From positions 9,424,001 through 9,488,000 of the forward strand of contig OX485809.1 of assembly GCA_950295325.1 (NCBI GenBank): DNA of 64,000 bases, read 5' to 3'. The notes under the pieces are model-generated. The model had not been told where the DNA came from. It was given only the letters and a program-made list of their open reading frames with translations, and searched no databases. The first letter of the stretch is position 1. Each line of letters starts with the position of its first letter. The translations under genes were made by a program, and so were the position numbers. Positions 48,697 to 61,500 of this stretch are shown here, one piece after another. The stretch is from Polytrichum commune (taxonomy: Eukaryota; Streptophyta; Polytrichopsida; Polytrichales; Polytrichaceae).

Positions 48697-50544
48697 TGTG
48701 AGGCCAAACCCACCACCCTTAAGCGTCCTAGTCCGGGTGATGGTTTTGAGAATCACATGTACCCTATAGAATTGAAATGGTTTGAAATGCAACTTTCATG
48801 TCCAAAGGCATCCATTTCATTTTTAAATCACAATGCTTTATTAATACTAGTCTCTTGGTTTGTGGTGGAATTGGCTTTCTCAAGAGTCCATTCCGCCGCC
48901 TTGGCCACACATGCCCTTAAAGACATCCCCCTTGCACCCTTTGGCCTAACCTCCTTTGTCTTGCCATCGCGGAGGTCCTCCACCTTCTCCATTGATTGTG
49001 CACGTGATTTATTTCAACCAAAAAAGTGCAAGTGTTAAAAAAACACTTGCCTCAATGGTCAATCACCAATACATTCAAAAGTTACACACACTCCTACCTA
49101 GCCTAATGAATCCAACACTTACCTAAGAGCTAAGATAGTCTAAAATAATCTAGTATGGTCTAGATCAATTTTGGCGAGGCAACTAAAGTTGCTAGGCCTT
49201 GATTGGTTAATTGCAGTCCCGCAAGGGCTTAGCCCAGGTTGCTCCAGTGTTGGCTTCGATCCAGCAGGCTTAGCCCGGTTGCTCCAGTGTTGGCTTCGGT
49301 CCAGCAGACTTAGCCGGTTGCTCCAGTGTTGGCTTCGGTCCAGCAGAGCTTAGCCTGTTGCTCCAGTGTTGGCTTCGGTCCAGCAGACTTAGCCCGGTTG
49401 CTCCAGTGTTGGCTTAGGTCCAGCAGAGCTTAGCCTATTGCTCCAGTGTTGGCTTCAGTCCAGCAGACTTAGCCCGGTTACTCCAGTGTTGGCTTCGGTC
49501 CAGTAGAGCTTAGCCGGTTGTTCCAGTGGTGGCTTCGGTCCAGCAGACTTAGCCCGGTTACTCTAGTGTTGGCTTCGGTCCAGCAGAGCTTAGCCTATTG
49601 CTCCAGTGTTGGCTTCGGTCCAGCAGACTTAGCCCGGTTGCTCCAGTGTTGGCTTCGGTCCAGCAGAGCTTAGCCTGTTGTTCCAATGTTGGCTTCGGTC
49701 CAGCAGACTTAGCCCGGTTACTCTAGTGTTGGCTTCGGTCCAGCAGAGCTTAGCCTATTGCTCCAGTGTTGGCTTCGGTCCAGCAGACTTAGCCCGGTTG
49801 CTCCAGTGTTGGCTTCGGTCCAGCAGAGCTTAGCCTGTTGTTCCAATGTTGGCTTCGGTCCAGCAGACTTAGCCCGGTTACTCCAATGTTGGCTTCGGTC
49901 CAGCAGAGCTTAGTTATGAAGTTGCCCTTTAATAAGGCAACCTTAGGTGTTAATCAAGCATCACACTAACTCCCTTCTTCTTGTACTTTGGCTAAATGAA
50001 CTAACTTACCCCGCTAATGAACTAATCTAACACACAACTACTCTAAGAGCTACTTAATCCACACACCTTGTCTCAAGCTCTAAGAGCTCCCCCCCTTGAG
50101 AGATAATGAGAGAGAGAGAGAGCAAAAATGAGAGAGGGAAGCCTTAAGTAGCCAAGAGGGAGAGAGGGAGAGTAAGGTAAGGATAGGGTGAGGGAATTAG
50201 CACTTCCAATCACAACCCCTTAATCCTTTCCTCCTAAGTAGGGACTCCTCCCATCCACAAAGCTCTTCCATTCCTAAACCAACAAGGTGGATCCTAATGT
50301 GGGCATTTAACCCGCGGAGTTCACCTTGCCTCACCTTACTCCATACCCATCATCTAGTCAAGGCTTTCCCTTATTGAACTTAAACCTTGAAACAATCACA
50401 CAACACCACCTAATGCCTAAACTTAAATCCACATCACATTTCACTTTTTTTATACTTTTGTGAACAATCATAACACTTCAAAGTCTAACTAAAATTGGTT
50501 TCAAAGAATTAATCACCACATGTGGGCACCATTTTGGGCTCATA
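48697..50544 (+). mobile_element. solo LTR (LTR-A) of a Ty3/gypsy-like family
   Basis: Begins TGTGAGGCCAAACCCACCAC and ends ATTTTGGGCTCATA, the latter a one-base change from the CACA end of LTR-B. It is flanked by the 5-bp direct repeat TAGTC (48692-48696, 50545-50549). No internal region follows, so this is a solo LTR of 1848 bp. Blocks shared with LTR-B include CACCCTTAAGCGTCC near the start, TTTGTCTTGCCATCGCG, GTGCAAGTGTTAAAAAA and TGTGGGCACC(A/C)TTTTGGGCTCA. Much of the length difference is due to a 40-bp minisatellite. Pol II signals cannot be placed with confidence. Confidence 0.88.
49227..49913 (+). repeat. 40-bp minisatellite inside LTR-A
   Basis: About 17 units of 40 bp alternate between a GACTTAGCCCGGTT type and a GAGCTTAGCCTGTT type, each followed by GCTCCAGTGTTGGCTTCGGT and CCAGCA. 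A higher-order unit of 160 bp (four units) is repeated with no difference I can see: 49561-49720 equals 49721-49880. The repetition keeps some frames open but is not coding. Confidence 0.95.
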
Positions 50545-50549
50545 TAGTC

Positions 50550-53500
50550 CATAATGCAAAAAGATACAACTCATGGCTATCCTGGACTCTTAAGGCTCAA
50601 GACTCAGAAGGAAGTGAGAGTATTTGAATGACATACTCGAACATACTCAAGATCTTCTTTGAGGAGATGAAGTTGTTCAACAAGGTTTGCGAGCTGTTGT
50701 GTACTATCCTCATATGGGTGGTCCAACAATGCTCTTTGTTGCTTTTTTGTTTGCCTGATTCTGTACTCAATTTTTCTCCTCTCTGTAATAAATCAATCAC
50801 CAAACTCTATCTTATCAATTGAGCAAGATGAAGGCAAGGCATTTTTATGGGTAGCGTTGGGGAGTGCTCGGCATTTTTGTCCCGTGACTTGAGCAACCTC
50901 GTGAAGCTCGTGAGCAAGACGCCGAGCCATTAACGTGTAATCATGCAACCTCTTATAACACGTTGGCGTGGTTGGAGCTTAGAAGAGTCCAAATTTTCCA
51001 TTTTTCGTTTTTTTTCTAATGTAAAATTTCACTTATTTGTTTGATTGGACCCATAATTTCTGATTTTTTTCGGTTTTTTATTTGGGAATTATTTTTGCAC
51101 GAACTAGCTATGGTTCTACGGTAGAGAGAATGGTACATTTCGGAAATGAAGATAAGGAGAGTGGAGCAACAAGGACCCAACCCCCTTGAAACCCTATCAT
51201 AGCGATCTCAACCATCCTCAATTATTTACAAAAAAATCAACGATTTTCATTCATTCTCCATAAATAAAGTGCAAGTTATATGAGTTTTCATATCTAGCCT
51301 TTTGTGTCTATGATTTTATATGTACCACTTTGCGATTTTATAAATGTCAAATGTCAAATGCAATATCACATATAATCATGTTTCACACACCTAGACCACA
51401 CTATATTATATGTAATATTTTATAAAATTTACCCAAATTTATTATATGAGACCCTATATTTTATCGCACGTAGTTCTCATATTTTTGGCTAGTACCCTCC
51501 TCAGACTCTATGAGTTTCTCAACACTTAAGTAACTTACTCACCACCCTAATCATTGTATGTAGGCTACACTAGCCACTCAAGTTTCCCACACAAATTTGA
51601 GATATAAGGTAGAGGGTGCTAAAATAAACACCTACAAACGCCTCCCAATTGCCAACACTCTACTACCTTGAAACGTTCCCCATGACATAAGAGTGTCCAG
51701 GCCCATGGAGTATTGGTTTTAGGTGCCATTAGTGTTGGCACCTCATTGTGGCCTCCACTAGTACCTCCGTGTAGGGTAGGTAACGGGCTCGACTCCATCT
51801 TGGGTTTGTTCAAGGTGGGTTTAGGGTGGTTTGTCAATGCCTATTCTAGCCATTCTATTCACGGGCATCCCGCGCGGGGGGCGGGGGGGGGGGGGGGGGA
51901 CGTTAACGGTTCTAGCCATTTTATTCACAAAGCCAAGAAGGTAGGCTCACAAAGCACAAAGGGGGTCAGTTCTTGCGGTGCAAAGGGGTTAGTATATGCA
52001 ATGCAAGGTGACAGTTTTGCAAGCAAACTAGGTGGGATTATGGAGGTGGCCATGTGGCTTTGCACACCATTACTAGTTGCGCTTTGATCTAGCTTGGGTC
52101 TAGTATCCAACTATGTTGTGGTGGTTCTAGGCAAACTTGTATCAATTCTAGGCAACGAAGGTGGGGATCCTCATCATATGCAAGGTCGTCGTACACGGGG
52201 CTTATGGATTGGTTTAAGAAAGCCAATGGTTTTAACTTTGAATACTCATCAAGTATGCAATTGAGGCTAAATATATTTTCTTTCTTTCTTTGTACCTATG
52301 TTTAGCCCAAAGGCTAATATGAATGCATATATTTTATATCAACCACATAGCCATATGTATGTGCAATAGCTTAAAGTGTTGGTACAAGCAACCTCTACCT
52401 TATATGTGTGTGGCCTTCTTATTATGACTTGTGATGGGTTGAGGGACCTTATCAATATGGGTTATCAAAAGCATTGATGATTCTAATCATGTTGTAACTA
52501 GGTGCTCACCCTAATTTCTCATGCAAATTAAAGTACATATTTGTGTGGCCTTAAATTTATGACTTCCGACAGGTTGGGAAATCTTATCAAAATGGTTTAT
52601 TGGTTTCAATTGTTTTGTAACTAAGCACCGAGGTCGGGAGATTTTTGAGCTCAACCAGCTAAAATCTGTCCCTTCACAACTTCTACCGGTTTTTTTTCAG
52701 GATTTGACCGGTTGCAAACTTATTGCCATTAATTTGGACTAGCCAATATCCTATATTTTTTTTTCAAGTGGCGGCTAATTTCCTCTTCATTGTAATGACA
52801 ACCGGCCAAAAACTTGGGCATTGATAAGTAAGCCAATTTCCAATGTAGCAAAATTATATCTACAAACAATATACACCATTCAACAACAACGTCCAAAGAA
52901 CACATCAACATACAACACTAATATGTAATGATATCAACATCCAACAACGATGATCAACAATCCATTACATACAAGAAACAACAACAATAATCAACAATTT
53001 ATTCATAGCAAGAGTTGAACCTGAAATAACCCATCAACCAGTTGATGGCCATGGATTTACTCTTCTATCATACCTAGGTCTTAAAACTTCAAAATAAATT
53101 TGAGGCCACATAGTGATAAAAGAGTAACCTAACATACCATACTATATACAAAAATGAAATTCATCAACTGTTAGAGTGAAAATCAGCAGTATCATCTTCA
53201 CCTTTACGAGGAAAACGCCTTGAAAGGTATCTTTGTGGATGTGAAAACAACCATCTAAACTTTGTAGAGCTCCTCCATAAAGCCATGGCTTTCATTAGTA
53301 CGTTATCAAGATCACCACAAAGATCTTTCATAGACACACGCATAATACATTCTAAACGCTAGCCGTCAACAATGAAATGCAATAATGAAGCAAAAGCTTC
53401 GCTTATTTGCCATTCACCAAATCGCTACAAGCCTACAACAAACACATAACCTAAACCTTAGAACTAGATGATATCCGGCCCTAGATGAATCATACCGGAT

Positions 53501-54754
53501 GAAATCTGCCTATTTCACAATTCATCCGGGTAAAATCCTCCTCCTCAAAATGGTTGCCAATTGAAATCCAATTTTTTTTTAAAAACACCGGTTTCACATC
53601 TTCCACTTTCCCAATTCAACCGGGCTTTTCACAAAACCAACCGGCTGCCATTACACTAAATACCGGTTCTCCCTGGAGATTGCTAAGCACTCACCCTAGT
53701 TTTTGCAGAGTCAAGAGGAATCAACTACTTACAACCACCATAACTTGGCTATATAACTAATGTTGGATGCATGGACTTGCAATGGTTTATTGATTGAAAT
53801 ACAGCCAAAATCCCAACCGTAGTTGGAGAAATAACAGGTTGGCTGATCAATAAATTCACTTGTATGAAGGGCCAAGGCTAACTGATGTTAAAAATTTGCA
53901 TTATTCAAACGTGAAACAAGGTCCGTGATTTGATTGCACAAAAGCTAATATCAAGGTTTTATTTCCTTCTATATTAGATATATAGGTCCAGTTTAGACTA
54001 TTGTGAAGAAGTGCACTAATTAGTCAAGAATTTCTACCCAAGACAAGGTTATTTGAGGCAACAATCGGTAGGGCACACAACATTTGGGGTATCTATAAAA
54101 ATTAAACGTTGGAGTTCTTTAAAGGTCAAGTTTCTTGTCCGAGGGTTTAAGGTTGCCCAAGAAACTTGACCTCCAAAAAAATCCCTTGGCAAAAAGTGTT
54201 GCCATGTTGGCAACTATGTCATTTTTTCATTCACGATTGAAGTTCTACACCGGAGAAGAGTTGACAGTAGTGTAAACCTGACCAATGAAAAACCCCTTTT
54301 GTAGTCAATCATATTGCTTCATTCCCTTGAAATGATTGACTAGTGCACTTCAAAAATGTAATTTATATCGGCCCATAGTCTCCAAAGCCTTCTAGAAGTA
54401 TGAGATATATATGGTTATTGGAGAAAAGGTGGCATAACACCGTACACTGCATCACAGAATATCGTGATCAATGTAAGGCCAACGGGCTCATATTCATGCC
54501 GGTATTTATATACGGGCATCATTTTTTTCTTTTCTTTTCTTGGTTATTGGAGTACCACAACCACTTCCAAACTTCGCAGGTTAATTTGTAACTTGCTTTT
54601 GCGCCATATAAACTTTACAATGGGTTTCCATCAGTGATGCATGTGTGACACATGGTCATTTTCACTTGAAGTGAATTAGCTATCATGATATTACGATATA
54701 AGTTGCAATATGCTCATATTTCAGTTCCAAAATTGTGTTTGTAACCAAGTGTAT
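50550..54754. other. intergenic with a G17 tract
   Basis: No gene recognised. A 17-G homopolymer lies at 51883-51899, just after CGCGCGGGGGGC, in a G+C-richer patch (51660-52140) whose 124-codon plus frame starts at TTG and spans the G run. Around 52620-52720 and 53480-53690 AACCGG/CCGGTT motifs recur, loosely like the 3' part of repeat R. Confidence 0.4.
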
Positions 54755-54900
54755 GTAAGGTAGATGAGGCTAATTTGGGTAGCTTCCTTAATTGAACACC
54801 TATTTTTGGCTCTTGATCGGCGGTACAATCACTTCTAATTCAGTGGGTGAGTAATACATGGTGATTTAGCTATCACCTTGATGATATTCCTTTGATAAGA
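54755..54900 (-). repeat. second copy of the 19425-20079 element end
   Basis: In reverse complement this aligns with 19945-20079. Shared blocks in the same order are ATCAAGGTG, GCTAAAT, CATGTATTACTCACCCAC, AGCCAAAAA(A)TAGGTGT and CTACCTTA. The TAAGGTAGATGAGGCTAAT terminus is at the left edge. The opposite end of this copy was not found. Confidence 0.6.
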
Positions 54901-55880
54901 TGACTTCACGGAAGTGCAAACTCAATTTCATGAATCATCCAACCTGTTATTGGAGTGTTCTACCAATTTCATGAACCTTTTATATCAGTTCATGATTCTT
55001 CTAAACAAATTTGACATGTGGCACACCTCAATTTCATATTAGTGAACCTTTACGTCTAGCAACTTCATGAATCTTCCAAACCAAGTGGCTCTAACATTCT
55101 CAACTTCTTGCCTCCTCATTTACATTCTTTGCCTTCTTTTGCAACATCTGATTGTTGATGAGAGCCTCCAAACATTGTCTTCATACTAGATCTTATAGTA
55201 GAATCGATTTGGAAGCGACTCCGTGTGCCCACATACAACTCTTTAGTTCTCTAGTGATGAAACAATTCTCTAGTTCTCTAGTGTGTTGATCTAGTTCCCT
55301 AGCATGCTCGAATTCCTCTTATGAGGTTTGGTAATAGTTCCCAACCTCAACGCCTCTTTTGCACAACTCAACAAAAGAGATAGTTTGTTTTATTGGCTTT
55401 GTCTGTAGGACAAAGACTATGCATCAACTTCTTCGTTGCAAGAGCAAATTTCCTAACCACTTTGTGTTCACACTTGGATGTTACTTCTTCTTGTTATTTT
55501 TTAGTCCACTGTATTTAATGTGGATGTTATCTATACTTTTATATATATGTATATGTATATGTATAAATAAATAAATAAATATATATATATATATATACAC
55601 ACATACATACAAGTACTCTCTAAAATGCATTGAAAGAAATCTAGTTAACTATAATTATTTTGGCAGTTTTTGATTATTTATTAAAAACAAATTGGGTGAT
55701 AAATGAGTAGCTTCAATCCTTGACCCGTATTTGAGAAGAAGGTGCACAAAATCCAAGAAAGGTTTGGTATAGTGAATAGCCATGGATTGGCATGAGCAAA
55801 GTAATCAGCTACAGTTGTAGCCTTTCATAGCAAAGGACAGAGCTTCACGGTTCTACTGTTTTCTTGTTTTCTTATTGCTA
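54901..55880. other. intergenic, no gene recognised
   Basis: AT-rich, with a compound (TAAA)n/(AT)n/(CATA)n microsatellite at 55563-55612. No coding signal. Confidence 0.5.
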
Positions 55881-55884
55881 TACC

Positions 55885-57571
55885 TGTGAGGCCAAACCCC
55901 CCACCCTTAAGCGTCCGTAGTCCGAGTAGTGGGTTTGGGCTCACATTCCTCCGCGGTATTGGATTTGGACTTAGATGAGTCCATAGTGCAAGGTTCACCC
56001 TTCAAGTGGTCTTGGATTTAACTTTGGTCTTTGCTTCCTTTGTCTTGCCATCGCGAGAGTGCTCCACATTCTCCATTAAGTTGTGCACGTGGTTTATTTT
56101 TTAAGAGAGGATGCAAGTGTTAAAAAAAACACTATTCTCTATAGTCAATCTCAAATACATTTACTTGTGAAAGCCACACATAACACTAACTAGCATAATG
56201 TAACTAACTACTTGTCTATGAGCTAATTAGGTAGGCTATCTACTAAGCTCCTTCATGAACCCATCTCTTTACTTTCTAATTACATAAACCTAGCTCCTTC
56301 ATAAACCCAGCTCCTTCATAAACCCAGCTTCTTAGCTTCTAACTAAACAAACCCAGCTCCTTCATAAACCCAACTCCTTCATAAACCCACAACTTTGTAG
56401 TTGTAATCCCCAACTACCTCACTAATTATTCAAGCCCTTAACTAATCTTCCTACCTAATTTCCCTAATTCTACTAACAACCCCTTTCTAATCACACAATT
56501 CTTCTCTAATCCTAAAATCCTAAAATCCTAGAGAGGAGAGGGGGAGAGAGAATTTCCTAACTTCACTAAGACTAACTAATCCACACAAGTATATTTTTGC
56601 ACTCATCACAACATCAAGTGCTCAACTCTTAAACATGGAACTTGCAACCACGTGTATTCAAAACATGAACTTTAAGTACCACAAATTGGAATCATGAATT
56701 AACTTTAAAATCCTTCACGTCAACACTAATTCTACCAAGAGGTCAAGCCCTCTTCAAGGCTAACAAGCCTTGGCTCTCAAACTAAAAACTAAGCACACAC
56801 ATGTGCTCCAATATGGCTTCCCACACCCACACTTATAACTCGTGGGGTGCCTTGGAGCACAAAGGAAAGAGAGGATGAGTGAGGGAAGAATGAGGGATTA
56901 TATAGTAAGCTTGAGGGGGTGAGCACCCTCAAGGCTCACGATAAGCCCTTGAGATTTCCTCCTACTTAGTAGGCGCCAATCCTATCTTCTAAGTCTTCCT
57001 CCCTCAAATGATCAACAAGGATCCTAATTCGAACATTTAACTAGCCTTGGCTTTCTACCTACCACACTTTACCAAACTTGGGATGCTTCAACCCAAACTT
57101 AGCCTCCTTCGCTTTCCGCCGCCATAACTTTCTCCCCTTACTTTCCCAAATCGTCGCTCACCACTTAATTCAAACCACGATGCTTAACTCGTGATTTGAT
57201 TGGTGCTTTGAGAATTTGCTTATCCTCCACCTTGCATTCTTCCTTGGGCCTTCCCCATTAAGTGGCCATGATGAGGTGGTCCACTTGTGCGCTCCATGTG
57301 ATCCTCCATTCATCCCAATTCGAATGCACTTGCCTCTTGAGTCACTTTGGTTGTCTCCATCCATTTGTACTAGCCTACTCACTAACTACTCAAATCCTTC
57401 CGAAGGTAAAAACACAATAACAACTCACATCCTAGCCTCTTACAACATGGTACTTCTAAGACTAACATTTCACTCTTTTTATATTTTTGTGAAGTAACAT
57501 GCTACTTCAAAGTGCATCAACTAACGTTTCAAGGGTCTAAGACTAAATGTGGGCACCCTTTTGGGCTCACA
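55885..57571 (+). mobile_element. second LTR of the same family (LTR-B)
   Basis: Starts TGTGAGGCCAAACCCCCCAC and ends CCTTTTGGGCTCACA, 1687 bp. The boundaries follow from LTR-A, whose target duplications define the same ends. ATACC precedes it (55880-55884). Immediately after it, on the plus strand, is a primer-binding-site-like sequence, which makes it a 5' LTR in plus orientation. A TATATAG at 56898-56904 could be a plus-strand TATA box; TATAAAAAG on the minus strand near 57480 is an alternative. A short tandem array (56247-56391) occupies the position held by the minisatellite in LTR-A. Confidence 0.85.
56247..56391 (+). repeat. short tandem array inside LTR-B
   Basis: About six units of AGCTCCTTCATAAACCC (17 bp), partly interrupted by CTTCTTAGCTTCTAACTAAAC. 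It follows the same CTAAG(C/A)... stretch that precedes the minisatellite in LTR-A, so two unrelated tandem repeats have grown at the same place in sister LTRs. Confidence 0.75.
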
Positions 57572-57575
57572 TAAT

Positions 57576-57593
57576 TGGCGACCATCGGGGGAT
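57576..57593 (+). other. primer-binding-site-like sequence, plus strand
   Basis: TGGCGACCATCGGGGGAT begins 4 nt after the CACA end of LTR-B. Plant Ty3/gypsy elements have PBS sequences of the form TGGCG-CC/ACT...GGGGA at this position, complementary to a tRNA 3' end. I cannot name the tRNA. Its strand is opposite to the gag-pol frame that starts only 40 bp further on. Confidence 0.6.
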
Positions 57594-57632
57594 GAATCCA
57601 AACATCTCTTGCTCCAAGGGTAAGTTGCCTAG

Positions 57633-58507
57633 TCAAGCTCGGTACTCCTTACATCTACTTCCCGATGTACGGGTAGGAAAGAGCTCACCATTCAACGTTT
57701 CCAATTGAATTGAATTATTAGGAAAGACCTCATAGACAAGGTAAGGTCCTAACCATACCGCATTGAATTTCGCCGGAAATTCAAGCTTTCGTGCGTCTTG
57801 AATCATGACCATCATTCCCGGTGTTAGGGCCCTTCTCTTATGTCGTTTGTCGAAAGTAATATTTCTCCTTCTTTGGATTGCCTCAATATGTTGAGCCGCC
57901 ATTCTCCTCCCTTCGTCAAGTGCTTCCAAATCGGTTAGTCGATTTCGTAAGGATTGACTTTCGGTAAGTCTCGTATTCACGGCCACCCTAAGTGACTCGA
58001 CTTCATATTCGATTGGTAGTGTCGCTTCAAGACCATAGACTAAGGAAAATGGTGTAGCACGCGTAGTTACCTTATAGGTTGTACGGTATACCCAAAGTGC
58101 CGCCGTTAGTTTCGTATCCCAATCCCGCTTCGAGTCTATAACCGTCTTGCGTAGTATACTCACCAAAATTCCGTTAACCCTTTCCGTTTGTCCATTGGTT
58201 TGTGGGTGGTAGGGAGTAGTCTTCCGGTGATCAATTTTAAATTTCTCTGTCATCTCTCGAATCAAGTCATTCAAAAAGTGAGTACCCCTATCGCTTACTA
58301 GGATCTTCGGCACCCCGAACCGCGAAATTATGTTTTCGTACATAAATGTTGCCGCGTGTTCCGCCGTGTCGGTCTTCACCGCTTTGGCTTCCGCCCACTT
58401 GGTGAGGTACTCGGTTGCCACCACAATATATTTCATTCCTTTTGAAGATTGGGGATGGACCTCACCCACATAGTCGATGCCCCATTTTTCGAAAGGAATT
58501 AAGGGTA
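57633..58507 (-). pseudogene. integrase core and C-terminus, shifted from the main polyprotein
   Basis: Continues the polyprotein in another frame after a single frameshift near 58505. The catalytic residues are in place: D in GIDYVG (at the shift, before the first ATG of this frame at 58469), D in VSDRGTHF and E in NGQTERVNG, the last two 35 residues apart (DD35E). A YHPQTNGQTER block, ALWVYRTTY and a GPYLVYEVF region follow. The stop is at 57633, after KEYRA. There is no chromodomain after the core, so this is not a chromovirus-type integrase. It would join element DNA to the chromosome if read through from the upstream ORF. Confidence 0.88.
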
Positions 58508-61500
58508 ATGATACATGTAAGGCATCTCCATTCTAAGGTCGTCTCGGGCATACCGTTGGCAAGCGTCGCATTTCCTTACATAGTCATGGGCGTCCTTAAA
58601 TAGTGTAGGCCAAAAGTAGCCCGCTCTAAGTATTTTTTGCCCGGTGAGTTGACCCGAGAAGTGACCGCCGCAAGCGCTATCGTGGCAAGCGATTAAAATC
58701 GCTTCAACCTCCGTTTTTGACACGCATCGTCGTAAAATACCATCGGACCCCCTTCTAAACAACCTATGGCCCACTACAACAAATTGCCTACTATTTACCC
58801 TCACCTTCCTTCTCTCTTCTTTTGTCCACTCTTTGGGCAACTTGTGGGTTGTTAGAAATTCCACTATGCCCGCATACCACTCCGGTGTAGAAGTGACCAC
58901 AAAGAGGCTATCATCTACTAACATATCATTTACCGGATTTTTTCCTATCTCCTCCGACAACCTAGACAAGTGGTCCGCTTGTAAATGCATACGACCCGGT
59001 TTATATTCCACCGTGTAGTCGAATTCTTCTAATAACAAAACCCACCTAGCTAACCTACCACTTAACTCCGCCTTGTTAATTAGATACTTGATAGCCATGT
59101 GGTCAACAAAAAATACAACCGGGTTGCACATGAGGTAATGCCTAAACTTTTTAACGGAAAACACCATGGCTAGGCACTCCCTCTCCGTTGTAGAGTAGTT
59201 TCTTTCGGCGGGGGTCAATTGCTTACTCGCATAAGCTATAGGTTGATCCTTCTCTTTTTCTCCCGTTGCTTGACAAAGCGCACTCCCTATTGCCACATTA
59301 CTAGCATCACAATAGACGTGAAAAGGTTTACCCCAATTGGGTGGTATCAACACCGGATAGGTGCTCAACCTATCCCGCAATTCCTCAAAGGCTTTTTGAC
59401 AAGCATCCATCCACTCGAATTTGACATCTTTTTTGAGCAAATGGGTAATGGGCACCGCTATCTTTGAAAAATTAGGAATAAGTTCCCGGTACCATCCCAC
59501 ATGTCCTAACAACTTAGAGATCCCCTTGGAATTGGTTGGAGTTGCCAAGTCGCTTATGGCCGCAATCTTATCCGGATCGGGTTCTCTACCTTTCTCACTA
59601 ACAACATAACCCAACAACACTCCCTTATTCACTCCCAAAAATGTCTTATCCGGGTTCAATGCTAACCTCATCTTCCTACACCTAACCAATGCCTCCCTAA
59701 CACAATGTAGGTGATCATCCACATTACTTTGTGTGCTAAAATCGTCCACAAAGACGGTCATGGATTTGAACAACAAGTCGGTGAAGATATACATTACTAA
59801 TCGTTGGAAAGTAGCCGGGGCATTACATAACCCAAATGGCATCACTACCCACACAAAAGTACCCCAAGGTGTAGTAAAAGCCGTTTTATGGATATCTTGG
59901 AGGGCTATGGAAATTTGATTATAACCCGCATACCCATCCATAAAGGTATATCGCGAATGACCTCCAACCTCCTCAAGCAACAAGGTGATAAAAGGTAAGG
60001 GGAAGTGATCCTTTTGTGTGCACGAATTCAATTTCCTATAGTCGACACAAACCCTTAATTTCCCATTTTTTTTCTTTACTAAGACCATAGGAGAAACCCA
60101 ATCCGTGATTTCCACCGGCTTGATAAACCCGGCCTTCAATAACCTTTCCAATTCCTCTTTCACCAACAATTGCAATTGAGGATTCATCCTCCTCTCCTTT
60201 TGTCTAATTGGCCTCGCCCCCGGAATTAAAGGAATCCGGTGCTCTACCATTTCCCTAGGAATTCCCTTAAGCTCATCATAGGACCATGCAAAAGTATCAC
60301 TAAACTCATCCACCAAATTGCTATACTCCCTAACCTCTTTCTCCCCCAATTTGGAGCCCATCTTCATTTGTCGGGTTTTTCCATTCTTTAATTTCACATC
60401 CACGTACCGCCAATCCGCTTCCGACACATGTGCTTGTTCCTCTTTATTCCGATACCAATCGGAAGGCACATTGGGGTAATCTTTCACATCTTGACCTACA
60501 ACTATCCCCGTAGACGTGGTCTTGAAATGTAAAGGCTCCTCCAATTTCGATGACTCAATAATCACATCCTCCTCTTGAGTCCCATCTACATGAATTAAAC
60601 TAACCTCACCCTCTTCCACGTCATCTACCCAAGGTGTTAACCCACCGCTAACCCACTCTTCCTCGGTGAGCACCTCACATGGCTCCAACAATGAGCCCTC
60701 TCCTAAACTAACACTAGGAAATTCACTCCCTAAGCCTACTTGGTGAAATGTAACCATTACATCAACCTCGGACTCGGGGTACTCCCTTAGCCATTGGGCA
60801 TAATCCCCATTATCCCCATAATTGTAAAAATTAGGACCTAGACTTCCCGAGCCCGAATCTATAACAACCCTTTGACCTTCGGTATGGACGACTCCCACCA
60901 ATGTCTTGCCAATCTCATTCTCGTTTAAGTCATCAATTTCCTTCTCCAATGGCAAATACATCTCCTTCTTCATCCATCCTTCTAATGAACCAATGGACAC
61001 TATGACCCTATTACCCTCCGGACCATAAGTGATGGATGGTTTAGGTCCACCCCAATTGACCATAGCATTCGCCATCCGCAACCAAGGCCTACCTAGCAAA
61101 ATGGGGAAGGTGTCCTTGTTGGAGTGCATTCTAATGACATGGAAGGTGACCAAGTACTCCTCACCTCCCGTAGTCATTCTACAATCCTTGATCATCCCCA
61201 AAGGCGTAGTCGAACTTTGATTTGCCATATTTATGACCAAAGGTGAAGGCCCCGTGAGTCCAAGTCCCAATTTTTTCATAGTATCCTCCGGTAGTATATT
61301 TAGACTACTCCCTCCGTCGACTAGCACATTAGGAACCACCTTATCTACTATAACAACTTCTATTTCTATAGCTTTCACGTCTCTTCCACCTTGTGATTGG
61401 ATCCTAGCGGCTATTTTAGCTTTCACCTTCCTCATCCTCTTGTGTACCGGCATTCCCTCCTTTAATGTTTTCCTTGCCGTGGGTGAAATTTCCAATAGTT

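Noticed and set aside
49171..49353. 60-codon repetitive frame in the minisatellite
   Set aside because: It merely translates the 40-bp tandem units and shifts frame every unit.
51713..52087. 124-codon plus frame
   Set aside because: It starts at TTG, not ATG, crosses the G17 run as poly-Gly and shows no domain.
57572..57632. Minus-strand polypurine tract that would make LTR-B an ordinary 3' LTR
   Set aside because: The minus strand reads ...CCCCCGATGGTCGCCAATTA before the LTR, which is pyrimidine/mixed. The plus strand reads as a PBS instead.
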